Shown here: piece by piece, positions 27,301-36,228 of the stretch
Layout: each line of letters begins with the position of its first letter
Position numbering within the stretch: the stretch's first letter is position 1
From: Methylocystis suflitae
Lineage (GTDB): Bacteria > Pseudomonadota > Alphaproteobacteria > Rhizobiales > Beijerinckiaceae
Direction of reading: 5' to 3'
DNA: 64,000 nucleotides
NCBI RefSeq assembly: GCF_024448135.1
Contig: NZ_JAMRYX010000236.1
Location: 16,266-80,265, forward strand
Made by a program: the position numbers and the translations under genes
Notes under the pieces: generated by a model
Told to the model about the DNA's origin: nothing
The model's input: the letters and a program-made list of their open reading frames with translations, nothing else
Database searches by the model: none

Positions 27301-28296
27301 TTAAGCGGCGGTCATTTGATGTTGCAAGCGTCGATTCTCGATTGTGATGCGTTTGATCCTTTCTCTTTCGCGCAGGATTTTTGCGCCGCGTCCGCAGTAG
27401 ACGTCGGCGGGCGCGAGGTTGTTCAGGCTCTCGTGATAGCGGCGATGATTGTAGTGATCGACGCAGGCGCCGATCTTCGCCTTCAGGTCGCCCGGAAGAT
27501 AATAATTTTCGAGCAGGATGCGGTTCTTGAGCGTTTGATGCCAGCGCTCGATCTTGCCTTGGGTCTGTGGATGCAACGGCGCGCCGCGAATGTGCTCGAT
27601 TTTATGATCGTTGAGCCATGTCGCCAGATCGCCCGAGATATAGGACAAGCCGTTGTCCGAGAGCAGACGCGGCCGATGAACGACATGGGCCTGATCGAGG
27701 CCGGATGCTTCGAGCGCCATATTCAGCGTCTCGGTCACGTCCTCAGCCTTCATCGTCGTGCACAGCTTCCAGGCGACGATGTAGCGTGAGAAGTCATCGA
27801 GAATGGTGCTGAGATAAAACCAGCCCCAGCCGATCACCTTCAGATAGGTGAAGTCCGTTTGCCAGAGCTGGTTGGGCGCGGTGGTCTTGTCCTTAAACTC
27901 ATCCGCCGCCCTGACGACGATGAAGGCCGGGCTCGTGATCAGATCATGCGCTTTGAGTAGGCGATAGACTGAAGCTTCTGACACAAAATAGTTTTTCGTA
28001 TCGACGAAGCGCGCTGCGAACTCCCGCGGCGACAGTTCCGGCTCATCGAGCGCCAGTTGAACGATCTCATCGCGCTTCTCATCGGGGATGCGGTTCCAAA
28101 CGCGCGAAGGTCGGGACGGCTTGTCGGCCAAAGCTTCCAATCCGCCGGACCGATAGAGATCGCACCAGCGGCAAAATGTCGGACGTGCGACGCCGATCTT
28201 GTCCAGCGTCTTACTTGCCGGCAGATGCGACTGCTCAACAAGGCGGATGATCTCCAGCTTTTCGGTTGGGGATATCTCATTCCTCGTCTCCCCCAT
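27301..28296 (-). CDS. IS3-family transposase OrfB (integrase core)
   Basis: A 331-residue protein with an HTH_21-type start (ETRNEISPTEKLEIIRLVEQ) and an rve core: LWQTDFTYLKVIGWGWFYLS (first D), LLSDNGLSYISGDLATWLND (second D) and TQGKIERWHQTLKNRILLEN (E). It probably is made as an OrfAB fusion by -1 frameshifting. Confidence 0.9.
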   Translation of the reverse strand: MGETRNEISPTEKLEIIRLVEQSHLPASKTLDKIGVARPTFCRWCDLYRSGGLEALADKPSRPSRVWNRIPDEKRDEIVQLALDEPELSPREFAARFVDTKNYFVSEASVYRLLKAHDLITSPAFIVVRAADEFKDKTTAPNQLWQTDFTYLKVIGWGWFYLSTILDDFSRYIVAWKLCTTMKAEDVTETLNMALEASGLDQAHVVHRPRLLSDNGLSYISGDLATWLNDHKIEHIRGAPLHPQTQGKIERWHQTLKNRILLENYYLPGDLKAKIGACVDHYNHRRYHESLNNLAPADVYCGRGAKILRERERIKRITIENRRLQHQMTAA

Positions 28297-28651
28297 CCGC
28301 GATCATACTTTTTTTAAGCAGTCGCAATCCGAGCGCCTGCTCGGCGACGACTTCATTCAGCTCCTTGGCCTGCCGTCGCAGATCCTTGACCTCGCCGGTC
28401 GTCGCCGCCCGCCCCGTGTCGCCGGCAAGACGCCGTTTGCCGGCTTCGAGGAACTCTTTCGACCAGGAATAATACAGGCTCTCGGCGATGCCTTCGCGTC
28501 GGCACAGCTCGGCGATGCTGTGCTCGCCGCGCAGGCCATCGAGAACGGTGCGGATTTTCTCTTCGGCCGAATGATGCCGGCGAGTCGCGCGGCGAATATC
28601 GCTCACAAGCCGTTCAGACGACTGTTTCGGGCTATCGGATTTCTGGCTCAT
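28277..28651 (-). CDS. IS3-family OrfA (DNA-binding)
   Basis: A 124-residue protein MSQKSDSPKQSSERLVSDIR with an HTH (STAELCRREG-like segment IAELCRREGIAESLYYSW) and a coiled-coil end (KDLRRQAKELNEVVAEQALG). Near its end the coding strand has an AAAAAAAG run (opposite 28308-28316), a typical -1 slippery site joining it to OrfB. Confidence 0.85.
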   Translation of the reverse strand: MSQKSDSPKQSSERLVSDIRRATRRHHSAEEKIRTVLDGLRGEHSIAELCRREGIAESLYYSWSKEFLEAGKRRLAGDTGRAATTGEVKDLRRQAKELNEVVAEQALGLRLLKKSMIADGGDEE

Positions 28652-28714
28652 CTTCACTTCCTGACGGTTACGATGAGCCAGAAATCCTCCTTTCAGCAAT
28701 CCGCCCAGTTTGTC

Positions 28715-30163
28715 TCAATGGCTCTGACGCCGGACACTGCTGAGTGAAGGACTGAAAACCGAACGCGTGACGGTAGGCCTGATTAACAAGGCGCAGGAAA
28801 ACGCCAGGATCGCCATCATTGCGGCAGTTCGCAATGGATAGTCGACGAGTGAGTGGCCAAGAAGCAAGGCAACAATCAAAACTGCAGCTCGGATTAAGGA
28901 TCGATCGATCGGGAGAGGCCCAGGGTTCGAAGGTCCCCACGCGGTTATGCCTCTTCGAAGAAGCCAGTAAACGAAAAACCCAAGCAGCAGAGGACCTACA
29001 ATCCCAGTCTCCAACCACAACTCAAGCAGATCGTTGTGGGCATGATTGGCGTAGGTGCCCGGGACCAGGTCGTCGCGTCTAGCGAACATCGGATAGGCTG
29101 CGACAAACGCGCCGAGTCCAGCTCCGACTGGCATAAAAGTCTTGGCGCCCTCAAAAGTGACGCGGGCAAATATCTTTCGTTCGTCGGCCAGAGGACTGAC
29201 GTCAAATCGATCAAGCGCTCCTAGCAATTCGGAGCCGCCTACAAAGAGCAATGCGAGCACAACCACGCCGATCATTGCCCAGAGGGTAACCGAAATTTTC
29301 GGCTTTTGCCTTTGGAGCGGACTGCTCGGCAGCGCCAAAGCTCCCAAGACCGCTACAAAAGTCAAAACAAGCCCGGCCCGGGAGCGCGTCATAACTACTG
29401 CGGCGGCGAGCACGAGGAGCGTCCCTATTATTGCAACAGACCCCGCTATCAAGGGCGCTGTGTCATATTTGCGGCGGTCTTGTCCAGGGAAGGGAAATTG
29501 CAGATCGCCGACCACAGTCGGGACCCACGCCGCCGACAACAAGAAGGCGCAATAGAGCAACGCCGCAAAGTGGTTCCGATTGGCAAAAAAACCAACCGGG
29601 GAACTCTGATTGGTTATCTGAAAAAGCCGCAGCGAACTATTCGAGCCCTGCGCGAGCTGCATCAATCCGAGAAAGGCGCTCATCACGGCGACCCCGATGA
29701 CCAAGAGGCTCAAGTACCTGCGCTCTCGCCAGTCGAGCGTCAGGACAGAAAGAAACACCGCCGCAGGCGGCAATAGGGAGAGCGCGGTCAACCAAGACGC
29801 TTCCGGAGCCATGCTGATGGTCGCCCACAATGGACGCCGATCAAGGAGCTCAAGAGAGCTGAGGACAGCTTCCCGGCCAGGCAATTTTGTCCAAATCGCT
29901 GGCGGCAATGGGATCAGTTGAACTAATACCAAGGCTCCGATGAGGCCGCAAAACGTCAAGGCCCAGCGAAGCGCGCGGTCGTAGGCAGCATCCGTGAGAC
30001 GCCAGAGTGCGGCGAGAAACAGAGGAACTGAACATAGCTCAAGAATCGCATCAGAAAGAAAACCGCCCTTTGTCCCGCCTCCAAGCAAGAGGCAGGACAG
30101 AAGGTTTGTCGCGGAGAGAAAAAAAAACCAAGTCGGCCTGAGGGCCGACATGGCAGACTTCAT
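28715..30163 (-). CDS. O-antigen ligase/polymerase-like membrane protein, 3' end cut by IS3
   Basis: A 482-residue polytopic protein with about 11-12 hydrophobic segments and the Wzy_C/WaaL-type region: FFANRNHFAALLYCAFLL, TRSRAGLVLTFVAVLGALAL, and a periplasmic loop with YANHAHNDLLELWLETGIVG. Such proteins ligate or polymerise surface polysaccharide. The last codons run into the IS3 end and the stop TGA (28715-28717) is the IS terminal trinucleotide. Only a short C-terminal tail seems lost, so function could persist. The start at 30163 overlaps the FecR-like gene by ATGA. Confidence 0.85.
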   Translation of the reverse strand: MKSAMSALRPTWFFFLSATNLLSCLLLGGGTKGGFLSDAILELCSVPLFLAALWRLTDAAYDRALRWALTFCGLIGALVLVQLIPLPPAIWTKLPGREAVLSSLELLDRRPLWATISMAPEASWLTALSLLPPAAVFLSVLTLDWRERRYLSLLVIGVAVMSAFLGLMQLAQGSNSSLRLFQITNQSSPVGFFANRNHFAALLYCAFLLSAAWVPTVVGDLQFPFPGQDRRKYDTAPLIAGSVAIIGTLLVLAAAVVMTRSRAGLVLTFVAVLGALALPSSPLQRQKPKISVTLWAMIGVVVLALLFVGGSELLGALDRFDVSPLADERKIFARVTFEGAKTFMPVGAGLGAFVAAYPMFARRDDLVPGTYANHAHNDLLELWLETGIVGPLLLGFFVYWLLRRGITAWGPSNPGPLPIDRSLIRAAVLIVALLLGHSLVDYPLRTAAMMAILAFSCALLIRPTVTRSVFSPSLSSVRRQSH

Positions 30164-30597
30164 GGGCTCGCCGGAATAAATACGGGGACTGGCACGTACT
30201 GAGTGCTGCCGCCCCCGGTAGCTAGGAGTCCGGCCGCAATGCCACCGCCCGCAGCCGCTATCCCCAGGCCAACAGCGCCCCATTTACGGTCGTCGTCAGG
30301 CTGGCCCAACGGGTCGATAATTTGAGCGTTAAACGAACAAGGCGAATGCTTCGACACTCTCGTCAGCGAATTTGCGTGGACATTCACGCTGCAGCCATCG
30401 GGATAGACCAGACGGGCGACCCCTTTGCGGCCAACTTTTACCTTGTCTCCCGGAGCAACGTCGGCTGAGCCGCGAACAGAGGTAAACCCATTTTCCCGAC
30501 CAACCCAGACGTCTCCGGTTACATCTCGAAGCGAAGCCGAATTGGCGGAGCTGCTGGCAAGCAGAGCAGCCAAAAAGAAGATCTTGCTAGGCCTCAT
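30160..30597 (-). CDS. Small secreted FecR-like protein
   Basis: A 145-residue protein with a signal peptide (MRPSKIFFLAALLASSSANS, cleavage about residue 21). A FecR-type segment follows: DVTGDVWVGRENGFTSVRGS, APGDKVKVGRKGVARLVYPD and SVNVHANSLTRV. A glycine-rich hydrophobic stretch (VGLGIAAAGGGIAAGLLATG) lies near the C-terminus. Role unknown; position upstream of the ligase gene suggests a periplasmic polysaccharide-related function. Confidence 0.65.
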   Translation of the reverse strand: MRPSKIFFLAALLASSSANSASLRDVTGDVWVGRENGFTSVRGSADVAPGDKVKVGRKGVARLVYPDGCSVNVHANSLTRVSKHSPCSFNAQIIDPLGQPDDDRKWGAVGLGIAAAGGGIAAGLLATGGGSTQYVPVPVFIPASP

Positions 30598-31061
30598 ATT
30601 ACACTTCCTTTCTCTGATCAGACGATGAGCTGCAATGATTTCAATCGCCAGCTCGAGCGACTTGCAAACCGTCACGGGAAAAATTCTACCGAGCTATGCG
30701 GCACTTAGCAAGGGAACGAGGCGCGACTCATGCGTTTTCCATTCCAGTGTGGCGCCCGCGCAACAGTCTGCCCCCATCATTGGCGCAACCGAGCGCAATT
30801 ATTCTGACGCGCACTACGCTAAGTTGCTCCATCATTTTGTCAATTTTTGGGTATTTAGGAGTGCCGAGCTGTATGTTCGGATGTAAGGTACTGACTCTCG
30901 GCTAAGGATCAATTCGCGAAAATGGGACGTCAAGGAATGCGGCGTTCACAAAAGGACACGCGACGAAACGCAGACAGCAGGAGCGACATTGTCCCAACCT
31001 GATTATCTTTTTTGGCACATGCGGTTTGGACGGTTAGTCGATTCCTTTTTTGAGGTGCGCT
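30598..31061. promoter_or_regulatory. Divergent promoter region of the exopolysaccharide locus
   Basis: The 464 bp between the leftward FecR-like/ligase genes and the rightward wza-like gene must hold both promoters. It is relatively AT-rich around 30820-30870 and 31000-31050. No clear -35/-10 pair or palindrome could be fixed by eye. TGAGG at 31051-31055 is the ribosome site for the wza-like gene. Confidence 0.5.
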
Positions 31062-31829
31062 ATGGGGGTTCGTAATTCGAAATTTTTCGGTGGTGGGGTT
31101 CTAAGGGCCTCACGGCGGATCTTTGTGTTGAGCTGCTTGATACAGCTCGGTAGCTGCAACGGGGTTCCGGGAGAGAATTCCACATTTGCTCCGCAGTCGA
31201 GTTTGGCCGCTGGAGACAGCGCGGAACTCGCGCGCGTAGCGGCAGAGCACGTCGCAGCCTCCACTCCCGGAAACGCCGGCTATTTGGTAGGCCCGCAGGA
31301 TGTTTTGGCTATCGCCGTGTTTCAGGCGCCGGAACTCACCCAGACGGTGCAGGTCGACGAGAATGGAGTCGTCAATTTGCCTCTTCTAGGTGAGGTGCCG
31401 GCTGCGGGGAAGAGCCCCTCTCGACTCGAGAAGGAAATTCAGGCGCGCCTCAACGCCCGTTATATGAAATCTCCGCAAGTAACTGTCTTTGTTAAAGAAT
31501 ACAACAGTCAGAGGGTTACCGTAGAAGGAGCGGTAAAAACCCCAGGGGTGGTCACCCTGCGAGGCGATCACACTCTTATGGAGGTGATCGCCAAGAGCGG
31601 TGGGTTGGATCGAGCGACGGCGTCGAGCAATGTCGTCATTTTCCGAACGGCTGATGGCGCGCGCACTGCCACTAGGTTTGATATTGCCGCCATTCACGGC
31701 GGAACGGAACGCGATCCGCAGGTGCGCCCCGGCGATGTCATCGTCGTCGACGATTCTATGGCGAAGTCGGGATTCAATGCATTGATGCGACTGCTGCCAA
31801 TAGCGGGCTATGCAGTTGCCATCCTTTGA
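31062..31829 (+). CDS. Polysaccharide export outer-membrane lipoprotein (Wza/GumB-like)
   Basis: A 255-residue protein with a lipoprotein signal (FVLSCLIQLGSC, lipobox ending at Cys near residue 28). A Poly_export domain (YLVGPQDVLAIAVFQAPELT, VNLPLLGEVPAAGKS, LNARYMKSPQVTVFVKEYNS) and one SLBB-like repeat (VTVEGAVKTPGVVTLRGDHT) follow. It forms the outer-membrane channel for exopolysaccharide. It is shorter than E. coli Wza (about 380 residues), as in GumB/ExoF types. The chain-length kinase gene follows 86 bp later. Confidence 0.92.
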   Translation: MGVRNSKFFGGGVLRASRRIFVLSCLIQLGSCNGVPGENSTFAPQSSLAAGDSAELARVAAEHVAASTPGNAGYLVGPQDVLAIAVFQAPELTQTVQVDENGVVNLPLLGEVPAAGKSPSRLEKEIQARLNARYMKSPQVTVFVKEYNSQRVTVEGAVKTPGVVTLRGDHTLMEVIAKSGGLDRATASSNVVIFRTADGARTATRFDIAAIHGGTERDPQVRPGDVIVVDDSMAKSGFNALMRLLPIAGYAVAIL

Positions 31830-31915
31830 AGGCTTCACGTCAGACGCATCTGTCGCAGAAATAGCACTTTTATCGCCCGATCGCTGGGGCGCCATCGACA
31901 CGGGGAAGGTACGAT

Positions 31916-34213
31916 ATGAGTGACCATCATAGCAGCGCGTTGTCTACGCAGGACAGCGCGTTGGCAAAAAACTCGATGGTCCAGACCCGTGGTTCTGAGT
32001 TGCCGGGGTACGGTTACCGCGAGAGCGGAGGAAGCTTCGCCGAGACTGCCGGTGCGCTCGCCGGCATGGATTTGCGCGCAATCTGGCGCATTCTCAGTAA
32101 GCGAAAATGGTTGATCGGTGGCTGCATTGCTGCGTGTTTGCTTTCCGGACTGCTGTGGACCCTCTTGAAAAAACCACTCTACACTGCGTCTCTTCGACTG
32201 GAGATCGCGCGCTCCGCGCCGAAGATGTTCAAAGGGGATGATATCGGATTGCACGAAAGCGACGCGGCCGATCTTGCAACAGAGATTGAACTGCTCAAAA
32301 GTCACAACCTTGCAGAACGGGTGGCGTCGCTGACCCACTTTTCGCGTGACTTGTCAGGACAGCCCGCTTCCGCGTCGAGGGCAGAAGGTTCTGGCGAGAA
32401 TGGCAAAATTGGGAGTAGAGATGGTGTGCGCGAAGCCGCGAAGGTGATTCTTGACGGTCTTTTAATCAAGCTGGCGCCAGGCACAAGGCTCGTTGATATA
32501 AGTTACACTGATCCGCAGCCCGAACGAGCGCAGAGAATTGCCAATGCTTATGGCGAGGCCTTCGTCGCAACCAACCTTGATAAACGATTTCAGGCTAATG
32601 CTCACGCAAAATCGTTCCTTGAAGATCAGCTCGTACAAATAAAACATCGTCTTGAGGATTCCCAAAAGGCCATGATCGCCTTCGCAGAAAAGGAGCAGAT
32701 TATTGCGACGACTGATAAAGCATCAATTACGGAGAACGAGCTAACCGCCGCCAACGCTGCTCTCGGCGCCGTTATCGGCGAGCGCATCAAGAACGAACAG
32801 TTGTGGCGACAGACCCAAAACGCCTCAGCGTTCGATTTGCCACAGATATTAACGAACAAAGCAATCGGGGACTTGCGAAGCCAACGCGGGCAACTTGTCG
32901 CCGAATACCAAGAAAAATCGGATACATTCCGTGCAGATTACCCGGCTATGATTCAGCTCAATAACAAAATCAAGGAGATCGACCGTCAGTTGGGTATTGA
33001 GACAAAGATGATAAAGTCGTCCCTCAAAGGCGCCTACGATGCTTCGCTTGGTCAAGAAGCAGACATGAAACAACGAATCGAGAAGCTCCGCACAGAAGCG
33101 CTTGACCTACAAAAGCGTAGCATCAGGTATAATATACTGAAGCACGAGGTGGAGACAACTCGTTCTCTCTATGAGAATCTGCTGCAGCGTTACAAGGAAG
33201 TGGATGTGGCGAGCGGAGTTGGAACAAACAACGTATTTATCGTCGATAAAGCTCAGCTGCCAGTTAGTCCTAGTTCGCCTAACATACCTAAGGCCTTTCT
33301 GATCTCCCTAGCACTTGGACTAGTCCTCGGGGTTGGGGGCGCTTTCGCGCTCGAACAATTCGATGATATTATCTACTCGCCCGTCGAGGCCGAGTTGGCA
33401 TCGGGATTGACGCTTCTGGGCGTTATACCTAAGACCAAGCCGCCGCAGACTTTTCAAGCGGCGTGCGAGGATCTCCGCTCGCCTATCTCAGAGTCGTTCC
33501 GATCGTTATGCACTTCGTTGCATTACTCTACGGAAAATGGTGTTCCCAAAACGCTATTAATTACGAGTTCCAGACCCGGTGAAGGAAAATCAAGTGTTGC
33601 ATTGGGCGTTGCCCACCATTTCGCCGCGACTGGCCTTAAGGTGCTTCTCCTGGACTCCGATCTTCGTAATCCATCGCTCCACAAGAAGACTGGTTTGGAC
33701 AACAGCATTGGGCTCAGCAGTTATCTGACGCACAATTGCGAAGTCCGCGATGCAATTCGTCGAATTGAAGAGACGAACCTGTATGCCATGACATCAGGCC
33801 CGCTGCCGCCGAATCCCGTTGAATTGCTCCACGGACCGAGATTCGCTTCTTTGCTGTCGGTGGGCGGCGAGATCTTTGATTTAATTATTATCGACGGTCC
33901 TCCCGTTATGGGAATGGCGGACTCGTTGATACTCGCAAATATGACCAGCACCACACTGCTTGTTATCGCAGCTGGGGAGGGACGAACTCATATGGTCAGA
34001 GGCACTCTGAAGCGCCTTGGCCTGGCGCGGGCAAGACCGTTGGGTATGATCCTTAACAAGTTTGCCGCGACCTCTGCCTATGGGTATGGGTATGGGTATG
34101 GGTATGAGTATGGATACGGGTATGGCGCCGAGATGGCGGCTGATAGTGAGAAGCTCGAGAAGCAGCCTGAACATCCTCGGAAGCTGAACAGTGGCGCTGC
34201 AGCGGCATCATGA
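31916..34213 (+). CDS. Chain-length determinant / bacterial tyrosine kinase (Wzc/ExoP-like)
   Basis: A 765-residue fusion. Wzz-type transmembrane segments lie at about residues 66-84 (WLIGGCIAACLLSGLLWTLL) and 455-475 (AFLISLALGLVLGVGGAFAL), with a coiled-coil periplasmic region between. The cytoplasmic BY-kinase has Walker A SSRPGEGKSS (about 551-560), A' LLLDSDLRNPS (577-587) and B DLIIIDGPP (655-663). A C-terminal tyrosine cluster spans about residues 722-736, eight tyrosines alternating mostly with glycine. Autophosphorylation of this cluster controls polymer length. The start MSDHHSSAL follows GGAAGG. It overlaps the next gene. Confidence 0.95.
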   Translation: MSDHHSSALSTQDSALAKNSMVQTRGSELPGYGYRESGGSFAETAGALAGMDLRAIWRILSKRKWLIGGCIAACLLSGLLWTLLKKPLYTASLRLEIARSAPKMFKGDDIGLHESDAADLATEIELLKSHNLAERVASLTHFSRDLSGQPASASRAEGSGENGKIGSRDGVREAAKVILDGLLIKLAPGTRLVDISYTDPQPERAQRIANAYGEAFVATNLDKRFQANAHAKSFLEDQLVQIKHRLEDSQKAMIAFAEKEQIIATTDKASITENELTAANAALGAVIGERIKNEQLWRQTQNASAFDLPQILTNKAIGDLRSQRGQLVAEYQEKSDTFRADYPAMIQLNNKIKEIDRQLGIETKMIKSSLKGAYDASLGQEADMKQRIEKLRTEALDLQKRSIRYNILKHEVETTRSLYENLLQRYKEVDVASGVGTNNVFIVDKAQLPVSPSSPNIPKAFLISLALGLVLGVGGAFALEQFDDIIYSPVEAELASGLTLLGVIPKTKPPQTFQAACEDLRSPISESFRSLCTSLHYSTENGVPKTLLITSSRPGEGKSSVALGVAHHFAATGLKVLLLDSDLRNPSLHKKTGLDNSIGLSSYLTHNCEVRDAIRRIEETNLYAMTSGPLPPNPVELLHGPRFASLLSVGGEIFDLIIIDGPPVMGMADSLILANMTSTTLLVIAAGEGRTHMVRGTLKRLGLARARPLGMILNKFAATSAYGYGYGYGYEYGYGYGAEMAADSEKLEKQPEHPRKLNSGAAAAS
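34079..34123 (+). repeat. TATGGG-type hexanucleotide repeat encoding the tyrosine cluster
   Basis: About seven imperfect copies of a six-base unit (TATGGG with TATGAG, TATGGA and TACGGG variants) encode Tyr-Gly pairs of the kinase tail. Slippage in units of six would add or remove Tyr-Gly without breaking the frame. Confidence 0.8.
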
Positions 34214-34835
34214 GGACATCTCTGCGGTCAGGGCGGCGCTCGATCTATTGGCGCTGCCTTCGCGTCGTCGCTACATGCGAGAGAGTCCTCTGCCAGGAGA
34301 CATTGTTTTGCTCTTGCGGATCGTCGTAGACGACCCGAATACGGTCAATAGCTCCGCAGCATGGACCGAAGCGTCCCCTAAAAGGCTACGTCAGGCTGCG
34401 GAGTTTTACATCGAACAAGTGATGCTAGCGCCGCATTCCGATAGCTACCGGGTGCTCGGGGGCCAACGGAACGCTACCGCCGCTGAACTGCGTCAAAATC
34501 TAGGATATCTGTGCAAGTGGTTGCATTCAGACGTCTGCCAGAACACGATGCAATCCGTGTTTTTGCTGCGTGTCACTCAAGCGTGGAATGACCTCAAAAC
34601 GCCTGAGCGTCGCAGCGCCTACGACGCCAAATTGGACGCGCGGTTGTGGGCACCGAATGCCTCTCGTCGAAAGCGAGATCAAAAGACAAATCCGGATCGG
34701 CGAAAAGGCATGGGGTTGCTGCCGATGGTCGATACTTGCGGCGGCCGAAAGCGGCGTTCACCAGATGGAAGGGGCGCCATCAATTTTTGGCGTGAATTGG
34801 CAGACTTCGTGTTCGGCCCGTGTTTACGGCGATGA
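34191..34835 (+). CDS. J-domain-like protein in the exopolysaccharide locus
   Basis: A 214-residue protein from a GTG start inside the end of the kinase gene. Residues about 82-150 resemble a DnaJ J-domain: DSYRVLGGQRNATAAELRQN, LCKWLHSDVCQN and VTQAWNDLKTPERRSAYDAK. The HPD tripeptide needed to stimulate DnaK is HSD here. There is no zinc-finger or G/F region. It may be an Hsp70-independent adaptor or a divergent co-chaperone for the export machinery. Overlap with the kinase gene suggests coupling. Confidence 0.6.
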   Translation: MALQRHHEDISAVRAALDLLALPSRRRYMRESPLPGDIVLLLRIVVDDPNTVNSSAAWTEASPKRLRQAAEFYIEQVMLAPHSDSYRVLGGQRNATAAELRQNLGYLCKWLHSDVCQNTMQSVFLLRVTQAWNDLKTPERRSAYDAKLDARLWAPNASRRKRDQKTNPDRRKGMGLLPMVDTCGGRKRRSPDGRGAINFWRELADFVFGPCLRR

Positions 34836-34862
34836 AACAGGCTTAAAAACGAGAGTAATTTG

Positions 34863-36212
34863 ATGCTAAAAGACTGGGTGCCCCATGATTATGCCGGCAT
34901 GGAACCGCCTCCCTCCCCTCGGGAGCGTGTAGGGGTTCGGTTGAAGCCAATACGACTAACGGTTTTTGCCTTCCTTGCACTAGCGCTCTGTTGGTTAATC
35001 ATTGTCCATAGCGTCGCAGCTTTTTTGGCCACGACAGCGCCGAGATCTGCGCTGTTCCTGAATTCCAACGAGGCGAGATCGCTCGTTACTGTCGCTGACG
35101 CGGAGATCAATTCTTCAGAGGACCGCAATGGCAATACAGCTGATCGACCCCGACTCACGCCGCAGCGTTTAACGATATTGCGCAGGCAAATTCAATCAGC
35201 GGTCGCTAACGATCCGCTTCCATCGAAAGCCTACCGGTTGCTGGGACAAATTGCCGAACTTCAAGGCTCCGCCCAAGAGGCGGAGAAATTCATGCTGGCC
35301 GCCACGCGTCATTCGCTCGACGAAAGTTTAGCTGTCGACTGGTTGATGCGGAGAAATTTCGAAAGGAAGAATTATGCAGGCGCGGCCTTTTACGCGGACG
35401 TGCTCCTGCGATCAACAAGTCGAATGAGCAGTGCGATGCCAATTTTGGCGCATATGGCGGAAGACAAATTCGCCAAGCAAGAAGTTGAAAGGCTTCTCTC
35501 CGCCAATCCACGCTGGAGACCTTCGTTCTTCAACGCGCTAGGACCGTATCTCACTGACGCGCGCGCGCCATTTCATCTGCTCTTGAATCTTAAAGATAGT
35601 AAGGCGCCCCCGACCAGGAAAGAGCTTAACGCTTATCAGACGTTTCTATTCAGTCACAAGCTATATGAACTTGGCTATTACGTTTGGTTGCAATTTTTAG
35701 CGCCAGAGGAATTTGAGTCTGCTGGGTTCTTATTCAACGGCGATTTCGAGATGCGTCCGTCAGGCGCCCCCTTCGATTGGCAGTGGCCCGCCGGCGGTAA
35801 CGTTGTCGTCAATTTTGCGCCGAGGCCTGAAAACCCTAGAGCTCATGCGCTTTTAATAGAGCTCGGCCCAGGCCGGGTAGAGTTTCCCCGCGTGACCCAG
35901 GCCGTAGTTCTGGCCCCAGGCTCATATTTGCTCAAGGGATCTTTGATGGGCGAGGTTGCGGGACCTCGCGGCCTGCAGTGGAGCGTCAAGTGTATGGGCG
36001 GGTCTACAATTGGCACAAGTGAAATGGTTCGCGGGTCGTTCCCGAATTGGCGCGCCTTTGAATTTCCATTCGTCGTGCCAGAAGCCGGTTGCTCCGCGCA
36101 AATGGTACAGCTTAGCCTAGCGGCGCGGTCCCCCTCGGAACAATTAGTCAACGGAGAAATTTGGTTCGATAAGATTTCAATATCGCGGGCAAACGAAAGC
36201 ACGCCTAATTAA
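34863..36212 (+). CDS. Membrane-anchored TPR-like protein of the exopolysaccharide locus
   Basis: A 449-residue protein with one N-terminal membrane segment (LTVFAFLALALCWLIIVHSV, about residues 33-52), a helical repeat region (PLPSKAYRLLGQIAELQGSA, AEKFMLAATRHSLDESLAVD) and a C-terminal beta-rich part (GFLFNGDFEMRPSGAPFDWQ, LLIELGPGRVEFPRVTQAVV). I do not know its function; proteins like it occur beside Wzc-type kinases in alphaproteobacteria. It follows the J-like gene by 27 bp and ends just before an IS110 element. Confidence 0.6.
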   Translation: MLKDWVPHDYAGMEPPPSPRERVGVRLKPIRLTVFAFLALALCWLIIVHSVAAFLATTAPRSALFLNSNEARSLVTVADAEINSSEDRNGNTADRPRLTPQRLTILRRQIQSAVANDPLPSKAYRLLGQIAELQGSAQEAEKFMLAATRHSLDESLAVDWLMRRNFERKNYAGAAFYADVLLRSTSRMSSAMPILAHMAEDKFAKQEVERLLSANPRWRPSFFNALGPYLTDARAPFHLLLNLKDSKAPPTRKELNAYQTFLFSHKLYELGYYVWLQFLAPEEFESAGFLFNGDFEMRPSGAPFDWQWPAGGNVVVNFAPRPENPRAHALLIELGPGRVEFPRVTQAVVLAPGSYLLKGSLMGEVAGPRGLQWSVKCMGGSTIGTSEMVRGSFPNWRAFEFPFVVPEAGCSAQMVQLSLAARSPSEQLVNGEIWFDKISISRANESTPN

Positions 36213-36228
36213 AGGTTCGGCCGCAGTT

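Larger units (their letters stand above)
27246..28717. mobile_element. Complete IS3-family insertion sequence
   Basis: Bounded by imperfect inverted repeats: TGAGACAGGCTGGGC at 27246 and, read inward from the right end, TGAGACAAACTGGGC at 28717. It contains overlapping orfA (28277-28651) and orfB (27301-28296) in the usual order. Total 1472 bp. No matching direct repeat flanks the ends, so a flank may have been lost. Both genes look intact, so the element may be active. Confidence 0.85.

Noticed and set aside
27236..28727. Target-site duplication around the IS3 element at 27246-28717
   Set aside because: Flanking triplets to pentamers on the two sides do not match.
34079..34123. Short tandem repeats considered as a CRISPR array
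   Set aside because: Six-base coding repeat with no spacers; no cas genes anywhere in the window.
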